From: Chloroflexota bacterium
Lineage (GTDB): Bacteria; Chloroflexota; Anaerolineae; J036; Brachytrichaceae
Assembly (NCBI GenBank): GCA_023382055.1
Contig: JAMCQN010000066.1
Location: 1-34,926 of the forward strand
DNA length: 34,926 nt
Direction of reading: 5' to 3'
In this document: positions 17,182 through 25,148 of the stretch, piece by piece
Layout: the number at the start of each line of letters is the position of its first letter
How positions within the stretch are numbered: the stretch's first letter is position 1
Notes under the pieces: model-generated
Database searches by the model: none
Seen by the model: only the letters and a program-made list of their open reading frames with translations
Told to the model about the DNA's origin: nothing
Made by a program: the position numbers and the translations under genes

Positions 17182-18270
17182 ATGTCTGAAACTATCTTCA
17201 CCCTCTCGCCCGATTTCTTCAGCGAAAAAGAAAAACCGCTCGTGACTGCCGGCCCGCTCTCGGCCTCAGCCTTCCGCTTCAGCACCGGCGTGTGCGGGTT
17301 GCGGCTCAAGAACGAGGTGGGCCAGCTTGTGCTGCTGCCCTGGCAGGGCCAGCAAATCTGGTCGGCGGAGTTCGGCGGGCGCACGCTGACCATGAAGTCC
17401 ATGTTCAGCGAGCCGCGCCCCGGCCGCTCGTATCTGGAAACCTACGGCGGCTTCCTGCTGCACTGCGGGTTCACCGCGATGGGCGTCCCCGGCAAGGGCG
17501 ATACGCACCCGCTGCACGGAGAACTGCCCAACGTCGCTTACGACAGCGCGCATATCGTGGTGGGTCAGGACGAGCGGGGCGCGTATATCGGCCTGGGCGG
17601 GCGCTACCAGCACTCGATGGCGTTCAACTACAACTACCTCGCGCAGCCGTTGGTCAAGCTGTACGCCGGTTCCAGCCTGTTCGACGTCTCCATGACGATC
17701 GACAATCTGCGCCCCAAAGAGATGGAGTATATGTATCTGGCGCACATCAACTGGCGACCAGTGGACTATGGGCGGCTGGTCTACAGCGCGCCGTGCATGC
17801 CGGAGTACGTGCGCGTGCGCAAGGATATCCCGACGCACATGAAGTTCCCTGACGGTTACCGCGAGTTCGTGGCCGAGATGGCCGTGCACCCCGAGAAGCA
17901 CAACGTGCTCAAGCCGGAACTGCCGTTCAACCCCGAACTGGTGTTCACCATCACCTATAAGGCCGACGAGAGCGGCTGGGCGCATAGCATGCAGGTGCAC
18001 CCGGACGGCGGCGCGGATTACGTGGCGCATCGGCCTGATCAATTGGATAAAACCGTGCGCTGGATCGCCCGCCCCGGCGACCAGGACGCCTGCGGGTTCG
18101 CCATGCCCGCCACCGCCGAGCCGGAGGGCTACACGGCGGAGAAGGCCAAGGGCAACATCCGCATCCTGCCGGCTGGGGGACAGTTCAAGGCCGACTTCCG
18201 CATCGGCACGCTGGATGCGGCGCAGGCGAAAGAGATGGAAGGTAAGATCGGCGCGATACTCAAGTCATAA
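17182..18270 (+). CDS. Aldose 1-epimerase-like protein (DUF4432 family)
   Basis: The frame is open far upstream across the opposite-strand gene. The start at 17182 (MSETIFTLSPDFFSEKEKPL) is chosen because GAGGAA lies 8 bases before it and the resulting 362 residues suit DUF4432. The protein has the galactose-mutarotase-like beta-sandwich pattern, with the HPLHGELPN segment, GGRYQHSMAF and MEYMYLAHINWRP visible. Such proteins bind sugars, and some genes of the family sit in sugar catabolic clusters. Here it lies next to a sugar-acid dehydratase-like gene and close to an importer, so it may act on the imported sugar. The exact reaction is unknown. Confidence 0.82.
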   Translation: MSETIFTLSPDFFSEKEKPLVTAGPLSASAFRFSTGVCGLRLKNEVGQLVLLPWQGQQIWSAEFGGRTLTMKSMFSEPRPGRSYLETYGGFLLHCGFTAMGVPGKGDTHPLHGELPNVAYDSAHIVVGQDERGAYIGLGGRYQHSMAFNYNYLAQPLVKLYAGSSLFDVSMTIDNLRPKEMEYMYLAHINWRPVDYGRLVYSAPCMPEYVRVRKDIPTHMKFPDGYREFVAEMAVHPEKHNVLKPELPFNPELVFTITYKADESGWAHSMQVHPDGGADYVAHRPDQLDKTVRWIARPGDQDACGFAMPATAEPEGYTAEKAKGNIRILPAGGQFKADFRIGTLDAAQAKEMEGKIGAILKS

Positions 18271-18715
18271 TGTAGACAGAGGTTTCACCACGGATTTCAC
18301 TGATTACACGGATTACCCGGATAGGCCTTTGACGATCCGTGTCATCTGTGTAATCTGTGGTTACTGTCAGGCTCCTGTCCCACCGCTGATTACCATATAT
18401 AGGCGCAGTTGCACTGCGCCCGGTTTCGTGCCCGACAGTGCATCTTCCGGGCGAACAAAACTAGAAGTCATCTCAATAACCGATTAGTAACCGAAGCCTG
18501 ACGCAGGCGAGATTAGTTTGGCGATATAGTTCCCAGTCTTACGTGAATTTCGTATCGCGGTACGATGGTTGTTCTGTAACTGATGTATGGAAGACCGTAT
18601 TAGGTGAATGTGATAGCTTTAAAGGTATCATCATTCCTAGCATAGAACCAAGCAGATTATCGGTTAAGAGCAATCAATAGACCGACCCTTTCCGCATAGT
18701 ATTTAAGGACAAGGT
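18271..18715. other. Spacer with inverted ~30-bp repeats and a possible small ORF
   Basis: The first part has two inverted copies of a repeat (CCACGGATTTCACTGATTAC at 18290-18309, and a diverged complement at 18334-18362). A third related copy occurs at 21418-21440 beyond the island. A 7-bp hairpin GCGCAGT-TGC-ACTGCGC follows. A GTG-started frame at 18543-18680 (45 codons, begins VNFVSRYDGCSVTDVWKTVL) ends 35 bases before the next gene. It reads like coding sequence, perhaps a gene remnant, but is not recognised. Base composition becomes AT-richer here. Confidence 0.4.
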
Positions 18716-19699
18716 ATGCAGTTCCGGAATATCTTTGATGTATTTTCTAGGCGTCAACGTGTGAGCAAGTCAGCTATGCCACCAGTCACCACGACCTTGA
18801 AGAACAAGGTGCTTATGTTATGCCGGGACGCATTTAGTGGGATCCGAAACTATGGAATGATCCCTCCCTATAGCGGCACTGAAATGCAAGATAGGTTCTG
18901 GAGAGAGATCCATGACGCATTGACCTACAAACTCGGAAGGCCAACATTGATCCCAGAATATCCTAGCAAATCGCGGAAAGAGGATGTATTGAACTTCTTG
19001 ACGTCTTGCGGCGATGAGGAATTTCTTGATTTTATCGAGTTGATATTCAAGACGGAGATAGTCGGGTTTGTGTGCGCTGACGAGAACCGGCTAGTAGACG
19101 ACATAAATGAGCTACTCAGGTCTGAAAATGTGGGGTATGAATTAACTCACATAGTTAAAAAGCGGATAACGCTAGACAGTTCAAATCAAGCCACGGAGCC
19201 CATTGGATATGCGATCCCTGGTCAACAATACCAAGTTGACGATGTAGTGGCATATCCCCAAATCATATTGAAGGAGGACATGGTTGTTCACACGGAGATC
19301 CTCAAGCCCGTTCTAAACCTACTCGCCGATGTAAGGTTTGCAAATGCGAACAAAGAGTACCTAGAAGCTTTAGAAGATTATCGGAAAGGGGATTATGGGG
19401 ACTGTCTCACGAAGTGCTGCAGCGCCCTTGAAAGCGTGATGAAAATCATCTGTACCCAGAAGAAGTGGGAATATAAACCAACCGATTCTGCCAATAGACT
19501 TATATCCGCTGTTGTTGCTGGCGCCAAACTTGAGACATATTTCGAAAATTTTCTGACGACAGTGCCCACGCTAAGAAACCGGCTGAGTAAGGCTCATGGC
19601 GCAGGTATCGAATCGAAGCATGTACCTCAGGACATAGCAAGATACGCGCTCAATGAGAGTGCATCAGCAATCATCTTTCTTGTAGACGCGACAAAGTAG
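18716..19699 (+). CDS. Abortive-infection-like protein (AbiJ N-terminal-like plus Abi_C-like domain)
   Basis: A 327-residue soluble protein. The N-terminus NIFDVFSRRQRVSKSAMPPV resembles the STM4504/CBY_0614 (AbiJ N-terminal type) family. The C-terminus TVPTLRNRLSKAHGAG, followed by ARYALNESASAIIFLV, matches the Abi_C/HEPN-like pattern with its conserved R-x(n)-HG-x-G signature. Such proteins are thought to stop cell growth upon phage infection. Codon and base use are clearly AT-richer than in the flanking genes, consistent with horizontal acquisition. AAGGACAAGG provides the ribosome-binding site. It is followed 57 bases later by a methyltransferase fragment. The defence role is inferred from family and context. 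Confidence 0.7.
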   Translation: MQFRNIFDVFSRRQRVSKSAMPPVTTTLKNKVLMLCRDAFSGIRNYGMIPPYSGTEMQDRFWREIHDALTYKLGRPTLIPEYPSKSRKEDVLNFLTSCGDEEFLDFIELIFKTEIVGFVCADENRLVDDINELLRSENVGYELTHIVKKRITLDSSNQATEPIGYAIPGQQYQVDDVVAYPQIILKEDMVVHTEILKPVLNLLADVRFANANKEYLEALEDYRKGDYGDCLTKCCSALESVMKIICTQKKWEYKPTDSANRLISAVVAGAKLETYFENFLTTVPTLRNRLSKAHGAGIESKHVPQDIARYALNESASAIIFLVDATK

Positions 19700-19756
19700 T
19701 AACGACCTTGGCCATTTGCTTTCTGAAGTATCATCTCTCCCCAGGGGACGTTACGC

Positions 19757-20020
19757 ATGACACCGAAAACGATCACCAACAACACGCTTTTCTACGGCGA
19801 CAATCTGCCGATCTTGCGCGAGCACATCGCGGACGAGAGTGTTGACTTAGTTTATCTCGACCCGCCGTTTAACTCAAACCGCTCGTATAACGTGCTGTTT
19901 AAGAACGAAAGCGGCATAGAGGCAGAGGCGCAAATCGAAGCCTTCGACGATGCCTGGCACTGGAATCAATCGGCAGAGAATACCTACCACGAACTCACCA
20001 TCCAGGCCCCGAACATGTAG
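19757..20020 (+). pseudogene. N-terminal fragment of a site-specific DNA methyltransferase
   Basis: The frame encodes 87 residues with the opening of an N4/N6 amino-methyltransferase: LFYGDNLPILREHI and motif IV LDPPFNSNRSYNVLF, then EAFDDAWHWNQSAENTYHEL. It stops directly after IQAPNM, where homologues continue through the AdoMet-binding and target-recognition regions for several hundred residues. A fragment matching the far C-terminal part of the same kind of protein occurs at about 21161-21322, beyond the SAP-domain gene. The two pieces look like one gene broken by insertion or replacement. Base composition here is closer to the GC-rich host genome than that of the inserted gene. Confidence 0.8.
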
Positions 20021-20100
20021 CCAGCGTGATAAGGCCATTCTGTTTTACACTATAAACATCACGAATACACGAAACATGTTGCTCTGACTCGGGAGGATTT

Positions 20101-21081
20101 ATGCTGCGCTCATTGTTTGATACTGAATGGATGAGGTCACCTGCCCATTTACTACTATTAAGCAAATTTATGTCACCGAGGGCCATCAGTGATTTTTCAA
20201 GAGGAGATGCTTGGCAAGACGTTCTAAAAGAACCATCTGAGAAGGCAATCAAGCGGCTCATGGACGAGAAGATGATTGCCACTGTAACAACAGATGAACT
20301 GCTGGATATCAAATACAAGGTTACTGAGCTAAAGCAGATGCTGAAGTCAAAGCAACTTCCAGTCTCAGGCACAAAGGGAGAATTAATCCAAAGACTATTA
20401 AACGCAGATCCCAAGGGTGCGCAGCAAGCAGTAGCAGGATTGACTATCTATAAATGCACGATTGAAGGGAAAGTGATAGCTGTCCAATACTTGGCACATG
20501 AGAAGGAAAAGCGAGCTTTAACCGAGCAGTATGTATTAGATGCGCTTAAAAAAGCAAAATATAAAGACGCGGCTACTATAGTTGCTCAATATGAGGGTGA
20601 GCAAGTCTTCCCGCGCGGAATGGGGATCGACTGGAAACGATACGACACCAAACATGATGAAATCTTCCTTAGTAAGCTGTTCACATGCAAACCTCATGTG
20701 TTATCAGCGTTGTCAAGCGAGCAGCTTAATGTGGTACGTCTGATTGGGGGACTTCGCTATCTATTAGGCTACACCAACATGGATTGGTCGTTGCCAGACG
20801 ATTTTATTAATCCGACTGCATACGACAAATCCGCAATCCCCCACCTACTAATGTCGAATGCCTATTTCCATACCAATATAGCAGAAGCCCAGGAACTGCA
20901 GAAAACTATAGGAAATATCATCGTCGAGGTTAATACGGTAAATGATGAGATGGTATGTGATGAATGTAAAACACTCGCGAAGCATACTTACACAATCAAC
21001 CAGATACAAGAGTTGCCATACAAGAAATGCACTTGCAAGTTCGGATGCCGTTGTTCCATTAGCGCCCATCCAAAGTATTAG
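20101..21081 (+). CDS. SAP-domain protein with a C-terminal cysteine cluster, unknown function
   Basis: A 326-residue AT-rich gene with an excellent GGGAGGATTT site directly before ATG. Residues 72-105 form a SAP motif (YKVTELKQMLKSKQLPVSGT, then KGELIQRLL), a short helix-turn-helix that usually binds DNA or RNA. The C-terminus has C286, C289, C310, C312, C316 and C318 (CDECKT, then KKCTCKFGCRC), suggesting a metal site. It faintly resembles the C-terminal C-x-C end of phage Mu gpF-like head proteins. The middle is not recognised and contains no nuclease or transposase motif I can see. It lies exactly between two remnants of a methyltransferase gene, so it may be cargo or a mobile component. 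Confidence 0.6.
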   Translation: MLRSLFDTEWMRSPAHLLLLSKFMSPRAISDFSRGDAWQDVLKEPSEKAIKRLMDEKMIATVTTDELLDIKYKVTELKQMLKSKQLPVSGTKGELIQRLLNADPKGAQQAVAGLTIYKCTIEGKVIAVQYLAHEKEKRALTEQYVLDALKKAKYKDAATIVAQYEGEQVFPRGMGIDWKRYDTKHDEIFLSKLFTCKPHVLSALSSEQLNVVRLIGGLRYLLGYTNMDWSLPDDFINPTAYDKSAIPHLLMSNAYFHTNIAEAQELQKTIGNIIVEVNTVNDEMVCDECKTLAKHTYTINQIQELPYKKCTCKFGCRCSISAHPKY

Positions 21082-21454
21082 TGATGTTGATCTCACAATT
21101 TCCTTATAGATAGTTATCCGATAACAAGGTCATTTCACAATCACAAATTGCATCGCAATCGGTATCGACATTATCCATCTGGCGGTTGCACTTATCAAGT
21201 ACAGATTGACCGATATGTTTCCCGGCGTTACCTTCGATGTGGTTGGCGAACCGGAAGACATCGGATCAGCGCAGCAACTCGCTCTGGATGACAAGTATCA
21301 ATTCCAATGGTGGGCGCTGTCTACAGGTTCCCGACGCAGTTGCACTACGGCGGAGGCGGCAGCGCATGCGACTGCCGCCCGAACCGTACAAGTAAACGGA
21401 AAATGCTCTAATCAATCCGTGTAATCCGTGACACCCGTGGTTTCTTTCCGGCGG
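21082..21454. other. Spacer holding the C-terminal methyltransferase remnant, a hairpin and a repeat copy
   Basis: After an AT-rich stretch, the remnant at 21161-21322 is described separately. GGCGGCAG (21355-21362) pairs with CTGCCGCC (21372-21379). Next to it is GCAGTTGCACT, shared with the hairpin at about 18400. At 21418-21440 is a copy of the CCACGG-GATTACACGGATT repeat, inverted relative to the copy at 18290. The spacer probably also terminates the minus-strand E2 gene. Confidence 0.5.
21161..21322 (+). pseudogene. C-terminal fragment of the same DNA methyltransferase/restriction-type gene
   Basis: In one plus-strand frame this reads GIDIIHLAVALIKYRLTDMF, then GEPEDIGSAQQLALDDKYQF and QWWALS. 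This is the conserved segment found toward the C-terminus of large site-specific DNA methyltransferases with a fused Mrr-like region, where ALIKYRL, GEP and YQFQWWALSL precede a KKGAD-x-GIDG motif. Here the sequence becomes unrelated after WWALS and no KKGAD motif follows. There is no start codon with a ribosome-binding site. The match in family with the fragment at 19757-20020 supports one ancestral gene. Confidence 0.65.
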
Positions 21455-22879
21455 TTACTCCGCTAACAGCAGATAAGGTTCTTCGATCAGTTCCTTGATG
21501 GTTTTAAGGAACTTCGCGGACGGCGCGCCGTCGCTCACGCGGTGGTCGAACGCCAGGCTGAGCGTCATCATCTTGCGCGCGGTGATTTCACCGTTGTAAA
21601 TCACGGGCTTGGCCGCGATGCGCCCCACGCCCAGGATAGCCGCCTCCGGCACGTTGATGATGGGCGTGAACCCATCCACGTCCATCGGGCCGAGGCTGGT
21701 GATGGTGAAGGTGCCGCCGAAATCGCTGGGCAGCGAGCGCCCCTTGCGGGCGCGCTCGATCAGCTCACGCAACTCGCCGCCGATCTGGCGGAGGTTCTTG
21801 CGGTCGGCGTCGCGCACGACCGGCACGAGCAACCCGCGGTCGGTATCCACGGCCATGCCGATGTGCACCGGGCCGAGAACCTCGATAGCGTCCGCGGTGA
21901 TGCGCGCGTTCATGTAGGGGAACTTGCGCAGCGCCGCCGCCGTCACGCGGATGAGCAGGTCGTTGTAGCCCGGCGTGAAGCCCCAGGCTTCCGAGACCTT
22001 GGCTTTCAGACGCTCGCGCAGCGCCACCAATTCGGTCGCATCCACATCCATGAAGATAGTCACGCGCGCCACGGTGTGCGCGCTGGCCGCCATGCGCTCG
22101 GCGATGATGCCGCGCACGCCCTTCAACGGGATGCGTTGCAGCACCTCCGGCATCGGCTCGCCTGCAAGCGGCGCCGCCGGAACACTGGTGACAGGGGTTG
22201 CAGGTACGGCTGCGGCAGGCGCCTTCTCCTCTTCTCCCGCGTAGCGTCTCCTCTTCTCCTCCGCTCCTCTGCTCTTCTCGATGGCCTGTTGCACGTCTTC
22301 CTTGGTGATCGCGCCGCCGACGCCGCTGCCGCTCAGCGCGCGCAGGTCGATGCCGGCCTCAGCCGCCATGCGTTCGGCGACCGGCGTGGCCTTCGGCGCG
22401 CCGGCCAGAAAGGCGACCACGTCGCGCTCGGCGACGCGCACGCCGCCGCCGCCCGTGGGCGTCACCTTGGACAGATCGACGTGCTCCTCGGCAGCCAGCT
22501 TCTTCGCGCGCGGAGAAGCGAATGGTCTGGAGAGATTGGCGATTGGAGATTGGAGATTAGCTGCAGTTGGCGTCTCAACTGGTTTGACTGACTCGACCGG
22601 TGCTGCTTCCGCCGGAGCGCCTTCCGGTGCGAATTTCTCATCGGCCTTGCCGACCGTCGCGACGACGGTGAGCACCGGCAACACGGTGTCTTCTTTGAAG
22701 GGGCCGAAGTGGATGTAGCCTTTGGCGGGCGTCTCAACCGCGAACACGGCCTTGTCGGTTTCGACCTCCAGCACTTCCTGCCCCTGATCGACCTTTGCGC
22801 CGTCTTCCACCAGGAAGCGCACCAGCCGCACTTCCTCCACCGTCTGCCCGAGCTTGGGAATAAATAGTTCTTTTGCCAT
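21455..22879 (-). CDS. Dihydrolipoamide acyltransferase (E2) of a 2-oxoacid dehydrogenase complex
   Basis: The 474-residue protein has one lipoyl domain (residues 1-78; lipoylated lysine K43 in ETDKAVF) and two successive peripheral-subunit-binding domains (about 120-160, FASPRAKKLAAEEHVDLSKV; and about 166-200, VAERMAAEAGIDLRALSGSG). The trimer-forming acyltransferase domain carries the catalytic FDHRVSDG (H446, D450). It transfers the acyl group from E1 to CoA. The first linker contains a heptanucleotide-encoded NLQSPIANLS and the second a charged AEEKRRRYAGEEEKA run. It follows the E1 gene by 11 bases. Substrate (pyruvate, acetoin or branched-chain) is not decided; E3 is not in the window. 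Confidence 0.94.
   Translation of the reverse strand: MAKELFIPKLGQTVEEVRLVRFLVEDGAKVDQGQEVLEVETDKAVFAVETPAKGYIHFGPFKEDTVLPVLTVVATVGKADEKFAPEGAPAEAAPVESVKPVETPTAANLQSPIANLSRPFASPRAKKLAAEEHVDLSKVTPTGGGGVRVAERDVVAFLAGAPKATPVAERMAAEAGIDLRALSGSGVGGAITKEDVQQAIEKSRGAEEKRRRYAGEEEKAPAAAVPATPVTSVPAAPLAGEPMPEVLQRIPLKGVRGIIAERMAASAHTVARVTIFMDVDATELVALRERLKAKVSEAWGFTPGYNDLLIRVTAAALRKFPYMNARITADAIEVLGPVHIGMAVDTDRGLLVPVVRDADRKNLRQIGGELRELIERARKGRSLPSDFGGTFTITSLGPMDVDGFTPIINVPEAAILGVGRIAAKPVIYNGEITARKMMTLSLAFDHRVSDGAPSAKFLKTIKELIEEPYLLLAE
22531..22560. repeat. Heptanucleotide array inside the E2 gene
   Basis: About four GAGATTG-type units lie in frame in the flexible linker between the lipoyl and first subunit-binding domains, encoding ANLQSPIANLS. 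A second purine-biased low-complexity tract occurs in the next linker at 22219-22278. Confidence 0.75.
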
Positions 22880-22890
22880 GGCTTATCTTA

Positions 22891-24996
22891 TCAACTGATC
22901 ACCTTGCGGCACGCTTCGACGATGCGGTTCGTGTTCGGAATCGCCAGGTCTTCCAGAATCTCGGCGCGCGGCACGGGCACGTTCGCGGAAGCGACGCGCA
23001 CCATCGGCGCATCCAGGTAGTCGAACGCCGCTTCGTTGACCTGCATCATGACCTCGTTTATGAAGCTGGTGTTCTCGTACGATTCGGTCACGCCGACGAG
23101 CCGGCCGGTCTTCTTGACCGATGCCACGATGGCGTCGATGTCGAGCGGCTTCAGGCAGCGCAGGTCGATCACCTCGACGTCGATCCCTTCCTTGGCCAGG
23201 ATATCGGCGGCTTCGAGCGAGCGCAGCACCATGCGCGAGTAGGTGACGATGGTGATGTCGCCCGGCGTGCCGGGGCGCTTGATGTCGGCCACGCCGAGCG
23301 GGATGATATAGTCCTCATCCGGCACCGGGCCTTTCTCTTTATAAAGCATCTTGTGTTCGATGAACATGACCGGGTTGTCGTCGCGGATGGCCGCCTTCAA
23401 CAAGCCTTTCACATCGTACGGTGTGGAGGGCATGACCACGTAGATGCCGGGGAAGTGCGTCCAAAGCGATTCCAGGCTCTGCGAGTGGTGGGCTGCAATG
23501 GCCCGCCCGGCGCCGCCCTCGGTGCGCACCACCATCGGCACGCTCGTCTTGCCGCCGAACATGTAGCGGTTCTTGGCGCCCTGGTTAGCCAACTGGTCCA
23601 TCGCCAGCGGCGTGAAGTCCACGTACATGATTTCCGATACCGGCCGCATGCCCGCCATCGCCGCGCCGACCGCCGCGCCGGCGATGCTTGCTTCGGAGAT
23701 GGGCGTGTCCAGCACGCGCCACTTGCCGAACTTTTCGAACAGGCCGCGCGTCGCGCCGTAAGCGCCGCCGTACAGGCCGATGTCCTCGCCCAGGCAGAAC
23801 ACGCGCTCGTCGCGGGTCATCTCTTCGCGCAGCGCATCGGAGATCGCCTGCGCGTACGTGACCTGCTTGAACTTGCCGGGGTCTGCTTTGATCTCGGCGC
23901 GCAGCCGCTGATCGGTTGCGAGGTCGGTCTGGGTCGTCCTGGCCGGCGCAAACACGTCGGTGTAAAGCTGGTCGGCGTTGGGTTCGGGCGAGGTGGTCGC
24001 GAACTTGACGGCGGTCTCGATCTTGGCCTGCACCGTCTCGTCCATTTTGTCGAACTCGGCTTCGCTCAGCCAGCCCATGGCAACCAGCCCGTCGCGCAGC
24101 GCATTGACGGGGTCGCGCTTCTTCCACGCGGCTTCCTCTTCCTTGGTGCGGTAGGCGCGCGGGTCGGAATGGGAATGCCCGTAGTAGCGGTAGGTCTTGG
24201 CCTCGATAAGCGTAGGTCCTTCGCCCTTGCGAGCGCGGTCGACGGCCTGCTTGACGGCGCCGCGCACATCCAGGACGTTCATGCCGTCCACCACCACGCC
24301 GGGGATGCCGTAGGCGCATGCGCGCGAGGCGGCGTCGGGCAGCTTGGTCACGGTGTCCCACGGCACGGACATGCCGTACATGTTGTTCTCGCACACGAAC
24401 ACCACCGGCAGGTCCCAGATGCTCGCCATGTTGAGCGACTCGTGGAAGCTGCCTTCGTTCACTGCGCCGTCGCCGAAGAAGCACAGCACCACCTTGTCGG
24501 AGCCCAGCATCTTCTCGGCCAGCGCCGCGCCGGTCGCCACGGCGATGTTGCCGCCCACGATGCCGGTGGCGCCCAGGTTGCCGTGCACCACGTCCGCGAT
24601 GTGCATGGAACCGCCCTTGCCTTTGCAGTAACCGGTGGCGCGCCCCATGACTTCGGCCATCATCTTGTTGTAGTGCTCCTGTTTGGCCTCGGGCGTCTTG
24701 GCGAACTTATCGCCGTGCGCGTGGCCGTGGCCGTGGCCGCGGTGCGTGCTGGTGATCAGGTCGTTGTCGCTCAGCGCGCCGACCGCGCCGACGGCGACCG
24801 CCTCTTCACCGGCGTACAGGTGCGAAGCCCCTTTCAGCACGGCCTTGCCCAGAAACTCGGCGATCTGGTTTTCCAGGGCGCGAATCTCCATCATCTGGCG
24901 CAGGTAGCCCAGCACTTCCTCTTTCGATAGTTCCTGCTCTTCAATCGAGCCTTCTGTCTTCACACGGATATCCACCGTGGGCGTTGCAACGGACAT
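22891..24996 (-). CDS. Fused alpha-beta E1 component of a 2-oxoacid dehydrogenase complex
   Basis: The 701-residue protein joins both E1 subunits in one chain. The alpha part (about 25-345) has the thiamine-diphosphate motif GDGAVNEGSFHESLNMAS ending in ENN (about 175-205) and the phosphorylation-loop-like YRYYGHSHSDPRAYR. The beta part (about 375-700) starts VTYAQAISDALREEMTRDER and contains GLYGGAYGATRGL, PISEASIAGAAVGAAMAG and EGGAGR-AAHHSQSLE. It decarboxylates a 2-oxoacid and acylates the lipoyl group of E2. A histidine-rich loop RGHGHGHAHGD near residue 85 is a normal substrate-loop region, slightly extended. It is followed by E2 and preceded by a DeoR-type regulator; the gap of about 150 bases is filled with repeats. 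Confidence 0.94.
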   Translation of the reverse strand: MSVATPTVDIRVKTEGSIEEQELSKEEVLGYLRQMMEIRALENQIAEFLGKAVLKGASHLYAGEEAVAVGAVGALSDNDLITSTHRGHGHGHAHGDKFAKTPEAKQEHYNKMMAEVMGRATGYCKGKGGSMHIADVVHGNLGATGIVGGNIAVATGAALAEKMLGSDKVVLCFFGDGAVNEGSFHESLNMASIWDLPVVFVCENNMYGMSVPWDTVTKLPDAASRACAYGIPGVVVDGMNVLDVRGAVKQAVDRARKGEGPTLIEAKTYRYYGHSHSDPRAYRTKEEEAAWKKRDPVNALRDGLVAMGWLSEAEFDKMDETVQAKIETAVKFATTSPEPNADQLYTDVFAPARTTQTDLATDQRLRAEIKADPGKFKQVTYAQAISDALREEMTRDERVFCLGEDIGLYGGAYGATRGLFEKFGKWRVLDTPISEASIAGAAVGAAMAGMRPVSEIMYVDFTPLAMDQLANQGAKNRYMFGGKTSVPMVVRTEGGAGRAIAAHHSQSLESLWTHFPGIYVVMPSTPYDVKGLLKAAIRDDNPVMFIEHKMLYKEKGPVPDEDYIIPLGVADIKRPGTPGDITIVTYSRMVLRSLEAADILAKEGIDVEVIDLRCLKPLDIDAIVASVKKTGRLVGVTESYENTSFINEVMMQVNEAAFDYLDAPMVRVASANVPVPRAEILEDLAIPNTNRIVEACRKVIS

Positions 24997-25009
24997 TTTT
25001 TTATTTACC

Positions 25010-25146
25010 CTCTCTTTAAAAGAGAGATTAGAGATTTGTGATTAGAGATTATTCAGCTTCCAATCTCCAATCTCCATTCTCTAATCTCCATTCTCCAATC
25101 TCCAATCTCCAATCTCTAATCTCCAATCTCCATTCTCCAATCTCAT
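25010..25146. repeat. Intergenic heptanucleotide array with a 17-bp palindrome
   Basis: CTCTCTTT-A-AAAGAGAG (25010-25026) leads into three forward GAGATTA-type units. After a short break these give way to about fourteen reverse-complement units (CAATCTC, CATTCTC, TAATCTC) up to 25146. The array occupies nearly the whole gap between the E1 start and the DeoR stop. The opposite orientations could fold into a long imperfect stem in the mRNA. Confidence 0.9.
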
Positions 25147-25148
25147 CC

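Noticed and set aside
21206..21424. TTG-started 72-codon ORF as an independent small gene
   Set aside because: The frame has no ribosome-binding site, and its first half clearly matches the interior of a methyltransferase C-terminal region. It is treated as a remnant.
22873..24930. Plus-strand 685-codon frame opposite the fused E1 gene
   Set aside because: It is entirely the shadow of a protein with intact thiamine-diphosphate motifs. The composition is histidine/arginine-rich without domains.
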